Assembly: GCA_013813825.1 (NCBI GenBank)
Contig: JACCRA010000062.1
Span: 1-6,175, forward strand
Source: Pyrinomonadaceae bacterium
GTDB taxonomy: Bacteria > Acidobacteriota > Blastocatellia > Pyrinomonadales > Pyrinomonadaceae
DNA: 6,175 nucleotides
Reading direction: 5' to 3'
The stretch's first letter is position 1. Each line of letters opens with the position of its first letter. Below, in pieces: positions 1-5,676 of the stretch. The notes beneath the pieces were generated by a model. The model made no database searches, was not told the origin of the DNA, and saw only the letters and a list, made by a program, of their open reading frames with translations. The position numbers were made by a program, and so were the translations under genes.

Positions 1-1
1 G

Positions 2-1054
2 CCGCGCACTGTGCCGCTGGCGCTGGCCGCCGCGCGCGAGGCGCTCGGTGATGCCGGCATTCACGATGCGGACTTGACACTTGAGGAGCGCCGCTCCATC
101 GGCGTCGTGCTCGGCACGGGCGGCGGCGGCCTCGCCTTCACCGAGCAGCAATATACACACTGGTTCACCGGCCAGCACCACAAGGCGAGCGTTTACACGA
201 TTCCTTCTTCGACGCACGGCGGATTATCGTCGGAACTGTCGATGGCGTTCGGCCTGCGAGGCCTGTCGCACGTCGTCTCGACCGGCTGCACCAGTTCGAC
301 CGACGCTGTCGCTTATGCCGCCGAGCATGTCGCACGCGGGCGGCAGGACGTAATGCTGACCGGCGGCGTCGATGCTCCGCTCGCGCCGGGCATTCTCGCC
401 GGCTTCAATGTGATGACGGTGCTGACGAGCGCATGGAACGATGAGCCACACCGCGCTTCGCGTCCTTTTTCGCGCGACCGCTCAGGGATCGTGTTGGGCG
501 AAGGCGCGTGGATTTACGTGTTGGAAGAGTACGAACGGGCTGTGCGGCGTGGGGCGCACATTTACGCGGAGATCACCGGCTACGGCGCGACGTGCGACGC
601 TTACCACCGCGTACGCCTCGAAGACACGGGCGAAGAACCGGCGCGCGCGATGCGTCTGGCGCTCGCGGATGCCGGACGCACGCCGGAAGAAGTCGATTAC
701 GTCAACCTTCATGGCACGTCCACGCAGCTTAACGACCGCATCGAGACACAGGCCGTCAAGCTAGCGCTCGGTGGCGATGTAGCGCGCCGCATTCCGATGT
801 CCGCCACTAAGTCGCAGATCGGCCACCCGCAGGGCGCGAGCGGGGCCGCCGGCATCGCCGCGGCTTTGTGCGCGATGGGGACCAATCTGATTCCGCCGAC
901 GATCAATCTGGACCAGCCCGACCCGGCCTGCGATCTCGACTACACCCCGAACCAAGCGCGCGAGGCAACGGTGCGCGTCGCCCTCTGCAACTGCATCGGC
1001 TTCGGCTCGAAAAACAGTGCGCTCGTTGTTGAGAGGATAAGGGCGGAAGGATGA
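2..1054 (+). CDS. Beta-ketoacyl synthase, FabF/KAS II-like, 5'-truncated by the window edge
   Basis: Condensing enzyme of the thiolase fold: decarboxylative Claisen condensation of malonyl-ACP onto an acyl thioester, in the cytoplasm. Counting from the GTG at 11, the nucleophile is Cys93 in TGCTSS, followed by His234 in NLHGTST, Lys267 in SATKS and His272 in GHPQGASGAAG. Their spacing matches E. coli FabF C163/H303/K335/H340, so about 70 N-terminal residues lie outside the window. The reading frame is open to base 2, and the GTG at 11 falls inside the conserved ALAAAREAL helix, so it is not the start. The active Cys shows it is a true ketosynthase, not a chain-length-factor partner. The C-terminal gate loop reads GFGSKN where FabF has GFGGTN, which suggests a specialised rather than housekeeping synthase. 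Its stop overlaps the methyltransferase start. The family is certain; the substrate and pathway are inferred from the neighbours. Confidence 0.93.
   Translation, partial: PRTVPLALAAAREALGDAGIHDADLTLEERRSIGVVLGTGGGGLAFTEQQYTHWFTGQHHKASVYTIPSSTHGGLSSELSMAFGLRGLSHVVSTGCTSSTDAVAYAAEHVARGRQDVMLTGGVDAPLAPGILAGFNVMTVLTSAWNDEPHRASRPFSRDRSGIVLGEGAWIYVLEEYERAVRRGAHIYAEITGYGATCDAYHRVRLEDTGEEPARAMRLALADAGRTPEEVDYVNLHGTSTQLNDRIETQAVKLALGGDVARRIPMSATKSQIGHPQGASGAAGIAAALCAMGTNLIPPTINLDQPDPACDLDYTPNQAREATVRVALCNCIGFGSKNSALVVERIRAEG
1039..1050 (+). promoter_or_regulatory. Ribosome binding site of the methyltransferase, inside the ketosynthase end
   Basis: AAGGG at 1039-1043 stands 7 bases before ATG 1051 and is the better Shine-Dalgarno candidate. 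A second purine run, GGAAGG at 1045-1050, directly abuts the ATG and is too close to act on its own. The site lies in the last codons of the ketosynthase. The start and stop overlap as ATGA, so the two genes are probably translationally coupled. This supports ATG 1051 as the start, even though it places a tandem repeat in the coding sequence. Confidence 0.5.
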
Positions 1055-1085
1055 ATAAGAAATTGTTCTGGTCTTCCTTTCATCC
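1049..1085 (+). promoter_or_regulatory. Possible start-codon hairpin using the heptamer repeat
   Basis: GGATGAA at 1049-1055 contains the methyltransferase ATG. It is perfectly complementary to TTCATCC at 1079-1085, where the heptamer repeat begins, leaving a 23-base loop. The other three units offer TCATCC, a 6-base match to GGATGA. The start codon could therefore pair with any of four sites and be partly hidden from ribosomes. The stem is short, so its effect in the cell is speculative. Confidence 0.3.
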
Positions 1086-1845
1086 CTCATCCCTCATCCC
1101 TCATCCCTTACAGCAGCGCAGCCTTGAACTCGAACATATCGATAAAGGCGACTACACCACTGAAGAGTATGAAGGCTGTTTGCTTGAACTCCGGCGCGTG
1201 AACCGCTGGCTCGGCGATGAGCGCGCTTTGCGGCAGACGTTGCTAAAGGAGATCGCGCGGGCGAAATTGAAAAGTTTTTCGGTGCTGGATGTCGGCGCGG
1301 GATCGGGCGAGTTGTTGCGCGGGGTGGCGTGGTGGGCGCGAAAGCAGAACGCGGCGGCACAACTTGTCGGCCTTGAGTTGAACGAGCGTTCGGCGCGGGC
1401 GATTCTGGAGGAGTCAGTTGCCTACCGGGAGATCGCGGCGGTGCGTGGCGATGCGTTGCGGCTTCCGTTCGCCGACGACACTTTCGATTACGCGATCTGC
1501 TCGCTCTTCACGCATCATTTTCGAGATGAAGAGATCGTCCGCATTGTGGGTGAAATGAGCCGCGTCGCGAGCCGCCGCATCTTCATCATCGATTTGCACC
1601 GGCACCGTCTGGCTTATCTGCTCTACACGACAATCGGCAAGCTGGTGTTGTACAACCGGCTGCTGCGCGAGGATGGGGCGTTGTCAATTCTCAGAAGTTT
1701 TCGTCCCGGCGAACTGCGCCAACTCGGCGAGGTGGCCGGCTTGACAGACCTGCGGATCGAACGACGATTACCTTTCCGCTTAGTCTTAAGTGGTGGGAAG
1801 CGTGAAGAGGCTAAATCGAAGCGAGCGGCATTAGAATCCGTGTAA
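1051..1845 (+). CDS. Class I SAM-dependent methyltransferase (Methyltransf_11/25-like)
   Basis: Predicted soluble Rossmann-fold methyltransferase, 264 residues from ATG 1051. Motif I is VLDVGAGSG at 78-86. An acidic strand end follows at LVGLELN (105-111), then GDALRLPFADDTFDYAICS at 133-151, the usual motif II/III region with the adenine-side GDA and the LPF-DxxFD signature. The C-terminal part (about 185-245) has a hydrophobic helix and SFRPGEL, as in small-molecule methyltransferases of type III polyketide clusters; I recall this resemblance but have not searched it. Residues 1-20 look unrelated to the fold and include translation of a heptamer repeat. Homology probably begins near residue 25. 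No canonical start lies between the repeat and TTG 1180. It is coupled to the ketosynthase by an ATGA overlap, so it likely methylates that pathway's product (O- or C-methylation not distinguishable). UbiE-like quinone methylation is an alternative. Confidence 0.88.
   Translation: MNKKLFWSSFHPSSLIPHPLQQRSLELEHIDKGDYTTEEYEGCLLELRRVNRWLGDERALRQTLLKEIARAKLKSFSVLDVGAGSGELLRGVAWWARKQNAAAQLVGLELNERSARAILEESVAYREIAAVRGDALRLPFADDTFDYAICSLFTHHFRDEEIVRIVGEMSRVASRRIFIIDLHRHRLAYLLYTTIGKLVLYNRLLREDGALSILRSFRPGELRQLGEVAGLTDLRIERRLPFRLVLSGGKREEAKSKRAALESV
1080..1108 (+). repeat. Heptamer tandem repeat (TCATCCC)x4
   Basis: Four perfect head-to-tail copies of TCATCCC plus one further T. They lie 29 bases into the methyltransferase reading frame and are translated as HPSSLIPHP. 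Seven is not a multiple of three, so gain or loss of one unit would disconnect ATG 1051 from the methyltransferase body. Short heptamer repeats of this kind are known from intergenic DNA of some bacteria, for example the cyanobacterial STRR sequences. Here the repeat seems to have entered the junction between two coupled genes. Confidence 0.9.
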
Positions 1846-1897
1846 GGGCTTCGGCGGTTTGTCGGCGGCTCATTGCACGGCGGCACGATCACTGACG

Positions 1898-1920
1898 TTA
1901 TCAACGTCCAACCTTGATAA
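1898..1920. promoter_or_regulatory. Inverted repeat TTATCAA/TTGATAA between methyltransferase and oxidoreductase
   Basis: Perfect 7-base arms at 1898-1904 and 1914-1920 with a 9-base spacer, in an AT-rich patch of an otherwise GC-rich gap. The arm centres are 16 bases apart, so it could be an operator for a dimeric regulator. As RNA it would be a weak hairpin. No U-tract follows, so it is not an intrinsic terminator. Confidence 0.35.
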
Positions 1921-1940
1921 GATCGACGCAACGCCGAGCT

Positions 1941-1965
1941 GGTCCGCGGAATTGTCCGCGGCACC
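1941..1965 (+). other. GC-rich hairpin in the gap before the oxidoreductase
   Basis: CCGCGG (1944-1949) and CCGCGG (1956-1961) pair around the 6-base loop AATTGT. The flanking GGT and ACC extend the stem to 9 pairs across a single bulged C at 1962. It should be a stable RNA hairpin. No T-run follows, so it may be an mRNA processing or stability element, or a Rho-linked pause site, rather than a classical terminator. The arms also form a GTCCGCGG direct repeat with a 12-base period. Confidence 0.45.
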
Positions 1966-2007
1966 ATAGTCCGGCGCGAGTTAGATGCCGATCTGACATG
2001 ACTTATA

Positions 2008-2014
2008 GAGTGAG
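2008..2014 (+). promoter_or_regulatory. Weak ribosome binding site deciding the oxidoreductase start
   Basis: GAGTGAG ends 6 bases before ATG 2021. A TTG at 2018 directly precedes this ATG in frame, and an in-frame TAG lies at 2006-2008. The start can therefore only be 2018 or 2021, and the ATG is preferred. Confidence 0.45.
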
Positions 2015-2020
2015 CAATTG

Positions 2021-3262
2021 ATGAGTCAAGCGGCGGACAGCTACGACGTGTTGATCGTCGGTGCCGGCCCGGCGGGCGCGAGCGCGGCAATTCATTTGGC
2101 ACAGTCCGGCGTGCGTGTGCTGTTAGTCGAGCAACGAAAGTTTCCGCGCGCGAAGCTGTGCGGCGAGTTCATCTCGCCGGAATGCCACGCACACTTCAGG
2201 CGGCTGGGCGTGTGGGACCAGATGGCGAGCGCGGGCGGCTCCGAAATTACGCGGACGGATTTCTATGGGCGGAGCGGGCGGCGAATATCGGTGCCGAGCG
2301 AGTGGTTCGGCGGGCGCGAAAGTTGGGCGCTCGGCTTAAGCCGCGCGGAGATGGACGCGCTGTTGTTGTGGCGCGCGCGTGCGGCCGGCGCGGATGTGCT
2401 GGAAGATGCGGCAGCCGTCGGGCTGTTATTCGACGAGTCGCAGCAAACAGCAGCGACGGCAGGGGTGCGCGGCGTGCGCTTGCGAACGCAAGGCGCGGCG
2501 GCGGGGAGTGTCGCCGGGGAGCGCGACATTCGCGCTCGCGTCACGATTGACGCAACGGGCCGCTCGCGCGCCCTCGCCCGGCGCGTCGAGAGTCAGTTAG
2601 GAGTGAACGGCGCGGCGGCGAAAGCACGGAAACCACTGGTTGCATTCAAGGCGCATCTGGCGGACGCGCGAATAGATGAAGGCGCGTGCGAAATCTATTT
2701 CTACAAAGGCGGCTACGGTGGTCTGAACCGCGTCGAGGACGGCTTGAGCAATCTCTGCTTCATTGCAGCCGCAGGCGACGTGCGCGCCCGCGCGAGCGAC
2801 GCCGGGCGGGTGATGCGCGAGATTGTGGCGTCGAATACCCGCGCCGCCGAGACTCTCAGGCACGCGCGCATCAGTTCCGAATGGCTGGCCGTCCGGCTGG
2901 AAACTTTCGGGCGCGGCGAATTGGTTCCCGCCGACGGACTGTTGACCGTGGGCGACTGCGCCGCCTTTATCGATCCCTTCACCGGCAGCGGAATGTTGAT
3001 GGCGCTCGAAAGCGGCGAGTTGGCGGCACAAACCATCACGCGGTTCCTGCCTGCCCTGCGCGATGGCGGCGCGCCCTTCGCCCGCCTGGCCGATGCCTAC
3101 CGCGCCGCTTATCGCCAACGATTCGACGCCCGCCTGCGCGTCTGCTCCTACCTCCGCCGCGCCGCCTTCGCCCCGCGTCTCGTCTCTGAAGCGGCCATCA
3201 CCGCACTCGGCTCAAGCGCACGTTTGCGGCACGCCTTAGCTCGCGCCACTCGAAGGCCGTAA
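2021..3262 (+). CDS. FAD-dependent oxidoreductase, geranylgeranyl reductase / group A monooxygenase-like
   Basis: Flavoprotein of 413 residues from ATG 2021. The N-terminal Rossmann motif is VGAGPAG (GxGxxG at 14-19), with Glu37 ending the second strand (VLLVEQRK) to bind the FAD ribose. CGEFISPE at 47-54 corresponds to the conserved Cys-Gly region of geranylgeranyl reductase and FixC-like enzymes, and is the form I associate with oxidases of type III polyketide clusters. IDATGRS (about 176-182) and VGDCAAFIDPFTGSGM (about 310-325) are the second and third flavin-contact motifs. The length is typical and there is no signal peptide. It probably hydroxylates, oxidises or reduces a lipid or aromatic product made by the upstream ketosynthase and methylated by the intervening enzyme. 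Same-strand position supports one operon, but the 172-base gap allows a separate promoter. The fold is secure; the substrate is unknown. Confidence 0.9.
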   Translation: MSQAADSYDVLIVGAGPAGASAAIHLAQSGVRVLLVEQRKFPRAKLCGEFISPECHAHFRRLGVWDQMASAGGSEITRTDFYGRSGRRISVPSEWFGGRESWALGLSRAEMDALLLWRARAAGADVLEDAAAVGLLFDESQQTAATAGVRGVRLRTQGAAAGSVAGERDIRARVTIDATGRSRALARRVESQLGVNGAAAKARKPLVAFKAHLADARIDEGACEIYFYKGGYGGLNRVEDGLSNLCFIAAAGDVRARASDAGRVMREIVASNTRAAETLRHARISSEWLAVRLETFGRGELVPADGLLTVGDCAAFIDPFTGSGMLMALESGELAAQTITRFLPALRDGGAPFARLADAYRAAYRQRFDARLRVCSYLRRAAFAPRLVSEAAITALGSSARLRHALARATRRP

Positions 3263-3279
3263 AACTTGAAGGCAACTCT

Positions 3280-5166
3280 TTATCTGAGTCCGACGCGCTC
3301 CATCAATTCGGCGAAGCGCGGATCGGAGCGGAGACTGTCGAGCGTGGGATCGAGGGCGAGCCAGATGACGCCTTCAGAACGGTTATCGCAAGCGCGCCGC
3401 AACCAATCGAAGGCTTGCTCTTTGTCATCAAGTCCGGCGTGGATGGCGGCGACGTAGTAGGGCGAGACGTAGCGACTCTTGGCTAACTGGTCCAGTTCGC
3501 CGAGCACTTGCCGGGCAAGTTCAGGCTGGTTCGTGAGCGCGTAGATGCGCCCGCCGCCGGCGATGGCTGCGGGGCCGCCGTTTGAGAGCGCGTGCGCCGA
3601 CCTGTACGCCATGAGGGCTTCGGCGTAACGGCCGACCTGTTCATAAGCGAGGCCGAGCAGGAAGTGAGCGAGATAAAAGCTCTGGTCCATTTCGAGCGTT
3701 TTGCGATACTCGCCGATAGCTTGCTCGAAGCGGCGCGTAAGGAAATAGTGCCAGCCGAGGCCGGCGCTGATCGGCAGCGAGAGCGGGTCCAGTTCCCGCG
3801 CGCGCTTGATCTCGGCGGCGGCTTCGGTCTGGCGATTCATCGCCGTCAGGTAGTGCGCGTACCAGTGGCGCGCGGTCGCGTAGTTGGGATTGAGTTCGAT
3901 GGCGCGGCGATACTCCTGCTCCGCGCCGCTCCAGTCCCAATCGAAAATTTTAATGTAGGCCAGAGAGGCGTGCGCTTCGGCGAGCGTGTCGTCGATCTCC
4001 AATGCCCGGAGCGCGTGCGCGCGCGCCTGCCGCATCGCTTCGTCGGGGGGCAGCGCGCCGTATTCGACGGCTCCGAGCAGCGCGTAAGAGTCGGCGAGGC
4101 CGGCGTCGGCCAGCGCATAGCGCGGGTCGAGCGCGATGGCTTGCTGAAAGTATTCGATGCCTTGGCGGATGCCTTCGAGCGTCCGCTTGTTCCAATGGAA
4201 ACGGCCTTTGAGATAAGTCTGATAAGCCTCGCTGTTTTCGGTATGGCGTTTAGTCAAACGGCGCTTTTGGTCGCCGCTCAGTTTCAGGCGGAGCTTCGCG
4301 GAAATCTCCCGCGAGATTTCTTCCTGCACGGCGAGGATGTCCGCCGGCTGGCGATTGTACTGCTCGCCCCACAATTGCCACCCATCAGCTACGTCCACCA
4401 GTTCCGTCCTGATGATTAGTTGATTCCCGATTTGCATCACCCGTCCAGTCAGCACGGCGCGGACGCACATCTCACGCCCGACCTCCATCGGATCGACCTC
4501 GCGCCCCTTGTAACGGAAGACGGTGCTGCGCGCCAGCACGCGCAACTGCGGGAGTTGCGCGAGGCTGTTGATGATGCTCTCGGTGATCCCGTCGCTGAGA
4601 TATTCGGTGTTCGGATCGTCGCTGCCGTTCATGAGCGGCAGGACTGCGAGCGAGTCGATGGCCTTCGCGCGCGCGCGGCGGACGGACGCCGGTTGGGCGG
4701 CGTGCGGTAATGGCGTCGATGGCAATGCCGCCGATAAAGGGCGCGCGCCGCGTGAAGCCTGCTCGCTCGCGCCCCGGTTCGCTGTCGTGTCCGGCGGTGA
4801 TTGGTCTCCTCCTCCGCGCGGTGCGAAGGCCTTGCGTGACCCGCGCCGCACCGGCGCGACGAAGCGATAGCCGCGCTTCGGGACGGTCTCGATGTACTTT
4901 TGCCCGCCCGCCTCTTCCGCCAGCGCCTTCCGCAGCATGAAGATCGTGACCGAAAGATTGCCCTCTTCGACGAACGTGCCGGGCCACACCTGTCCCATCA
5001 GTTGCTCTTTTTTGACGACGTGTCCCGCCTGCTCGATGAGCGCGACGAGCGTCTCGAAGGCCTTCGGCGTCAGCGGCACGACCGCGCCCCCGCGCGTCAA
5101 TCTTTGTTCCGCCAAATCCAAGCGGAAGTGACCGAATTCGTAGAGCTGTGCCGCTGGTTCGCTCAT
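3280..5166 (-). CDS. Winged-helix / TolB-like / TPR transcriptional regulator
   Basis: Protein of 628 residues. Residues 8-106 form an OmpR/CadC-type winged helix: FGHFRLDL, LTPKAFETLVALIEQAG, the recognition region NLSVTIFMLRKAL, and the wing hairpin YIETVPKRGYRFVAPV. A Pro/Ala/Arg-rich linker (about 107-170) follows. It lacks the membrane helix found in CadC and in many relatives, so the protein is probably cytosolic. Residues 171-295 match the TolB-like N-terminal domain common in these regulators (SLAVLPLMN, YLSDGITESIINSLAQLPQLRVLARSTVFRYKG). About eight TPR units run from 312 to 600, several with typical ALDP or ELNP turns, and LRSDPRFAELMERVGL caps the end. There is no receiver domain or phosphoacceptor Asp, so the signal is presumably a protein or ligand sensed by the TolB/TPR part. 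ATG 5166 has no clear Shine-Dalgarno. Phased half-sites upstream suggest autoregulation. Its target genes are not shown by the sequence. Confidence 0.95.
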   Translation of the reverse strand: MSEPAAQLYEFGHFRLDLAEQRLTRGGAVVPLTPKAFETLVALIEQAGHVVKKEQLMGQVWPGTFVEEGNLSVTIFMLRKALAEEAGGQKYIETVPKRGYRFVAPVRRGSRKAFAPRGGGDQSPPDTTANRGASEQASRGARPLSAALPSTPLPHAAQPASVRRARAKAIDSLAVLPLMNGSDDPNTEYLSDGITESIINSLAQLPQLRVLARSTVFRYKGREVDPMEVGREMCVRAVLTGRVMQIGNQLIIRTELVDVADGWQLWGEQYNRQPADILAVQEEISREISAKLRLKLSGDQKRRLTKRHTENSEAYQTYLKGRFHWNKRTLEGIRQGIEYFQQAIALDPRYALADAGLADSYALLGAVEYGALPPDEAMRQARAHALRALEIDDTLAEAHASLAYIKIFDWDWSGAEQEYRRAIELNPNYATARHWYAHYLTAMNRQTEAAAEIKRARELDPLSLPISAGLGWHYFLTRRFEQAIGEYRKTLEMDQSFYLAHFLLGLAYEQVGRYAEALMAYRSAHALSNGGPAAIAGGGRIYALTNQPELARQVLGELDQLAKSRYVSPYYVAAIHAGLDDKEQAFDWLRRACDNRSEGVIWLALDPTLDSLRSDPRFAELMERVGLR

Positions 5167-5171
5167 CGAAA

Positions 5172-5200
5172 CTTAAAATCTTTTTAAGAAATTTTTAAGA
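5172..5200 (-). promoter_or_regulatory. Candidate operator: three TTAARA half-sites with 11-base period
   Basis: On the plus strand, TTAAAA at 5173-5178, TTAAGA at 5184-5189 and TTAAGA at 5195-5200 are each offset by exactly 11 bases, and the last two share the 9-mer TTTTTAAGA. Tandem direct repeats at one-turn spacing are the binding mode of OmpR/PhoB-type winged helices. This tract lies 6-34 bases upstream of the gene for such a protein. It also contains a dyad, CTTAAAA (5172-5178) and TTTTAAG (5182-5188), so a dimeric palindrome reader is an alternative. Its AT-richness stands out from the surroundings. Confidence 0.45.
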
Positions 5201-5282
5201 GCCGCCAAAGGACTTCCTAGCCACGCGGCGAGTAGATTGCTAGCGCCACCACCACCACGGGAGCGGCACTAAACAGAAAAGG

Positions 5283-5309
5283 AATGCAGACCCCGCGAAC
5301 GTCTGCATT
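5283..5309. promoter_or_regulatory. Perfect 9-base inverted repeat overlapping the putative regulator promoter
   Basis: AATGCAGAC (5283-5291) and GTCTGCATT (5301-5309) are exact reverse complements separated by 9 bases. On the minus strand the first arm overlaps the candidate -10 box TACAAT (5312 to 5307). The dyad would then cover the transcription start and the first bases of the regulator leader. It could be a repressor operator or a 5' mRNA hairpin. The outer arm is part of the duplicated module at 5301-5344. Confidence 0.45.
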
Positions 5310-5344
5310 GTAGTGTCAAGCCCGCAGTCGAAGCAAGAATTTGC
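5301..5344 (-). promoter_or_regulatory. Promoter-like module A, upstream of the winged-helix/TPR regulator
   Basis: Read on the minus strand: GCAAATTCTTGC (a GCAA-N4-TTGC dyad), about 20 bases, then TACAATGCAGAC. TACAAT matches the -10 consensus in 5 of 6 positions, and TTGCTT 18 bases upstream is a weak -35. Transcription would start near 5300 and leave a leader of about 134 bases carrying the 9-base inverted repeat and the phased TTAARA sites. About 30 of 44 positions agree with module B at 5677-5719. TTGACA at 5319-5314 is too close to TACAAT to act as its -35. Confidence 0.4.
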
Positions 5345-5363
5345 CTGAAGCCGTGCTTCAGGC
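5343..5363. repeat. Perfect 9-base hairpin at the end of the small membrane protein gene
   Basis: GCCTGAAGC (5343-5351) and GCTTCAGGC (5355-5363) flank a 3-base loop. The TGA stop of the small minus-strand gene (5360-5358) lies inside the stem. Position and strength fit a transcript-end hairpin, but neither strand has a following U-tract. It could equally be a REP-like dispersed palindrome that happens to supply the stop. Confidence 0.55.
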
Positions 5364-5657
5364 GGCGGTCCTTGCGTGCGGGTTGAAGTGATGAAGCGGC
5401 CGGCTCAGGGTCTTCGGCGGCACGGCGGGCGGCGGCGCGCGACGAGGGGACGCCGGCACCGCGGCGGGGCGCGTCTGGGTGCGGATTAGTAGCAAAAACG
5501 CCGCGCACACGATGGCGAAGACGATGAGTGCCACACACGCAATGACGAAGGCCGGCCCCAGCGTCCGCCGCCTCAGCGGCCGGCTATGATTGGCTCGCTC
5601 GGCGGGCGACGGCGATGGCGGCGACGAAGCCGTCGTTGTGTCATGGGAGTCTGGCAA
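5358..5657 (-). CDS. Small single-pass membrane protein of unknown function
   Basis: About 99 residues if translation begins at TTG 5657. The order is a Ser/Thr/Pro-rich head (about 1-20), a basic stretch RPLRRRT (about 26-32), a hydrophobic helix of about 26 residues (33-58, GPAFVIACVALIVFAIVC and onward), then a Pro/Arg/Ala-rich tail. Third codon positions are strongly G/C through this part, as in neighbouring genes. The same frame stays open upstream to 5981, but there the codons lose that bias and the protein looks random, so the start is near 5657-5684. TTG 5657 has AGGA 9 bases upstream. ATG 5684 has no Shine-Dalgarno and overlaps a candidate -10 box. No cysteine cluster or lipobox is seen. 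I do not recognise a family. It may be a membrane anchor or a spurious open frame. Confidence 0.55.
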   Translation of the reverse strand: MPDSHDTTTASSPPSPSPAERANHSRPLRRRTLGPAFVIACVALIVFAIVCAAFLLLIRTQTRPAAVPASPRRAPPPAVPPKTLSRPLHHFNPHARTAA

Positions 5658-5676
5658 ATGAGATGTTCCTGTGGGT

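Noticed and set aside
11..13. GTG at 11 as the start of the ketosynthase
   Set aside because: It falls inside a conserved helix, the frame is open to the window edge, and catalytic spacing shows about 70 residues are missing.
1080..1108. CRISPR-like array
   Set aside because: Seven-base units without spacers are a simple tandem repeat.
1998..2021. Seven-codon leader frame ending TGATG at the oxidoreductase start
   Set aside because: It has no ribosome binding site and no run of regulatory codons; an ATG and a stop at this distance are easily chance.
2597..3118. Minus-strand frame of 173 residues antisense to the oxidoreductase
   Set aside because: It overlaps the clear flavoprotein motifs on the plus strand and has no motif of its own.
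3259..3282. Bidirectional terminator between the convergent genes
   Set aside because: Only short GCC/GGC pairing is present, with no stable stem and no T-run.
3592..4419. Long plus-strand frame of 275 residues antisense to the TPR array
   Set aside because: Antisense frames stay open by chance in GC-rich genes. The minus-strand TPR protein is clear and this one shows no domain.
5246..5258. CAC trinucleotide run as a microsatellite of interest
   Set aside because: Only four short units in GC-rich DNA, with no link to a gene start or a structure.
5314..5319. TTGACA on the minus strand as a -35 box
   Set aside because: It lies one base from TACAAT and nothing resembling a -10 is found 16-18 bases downstream of it.
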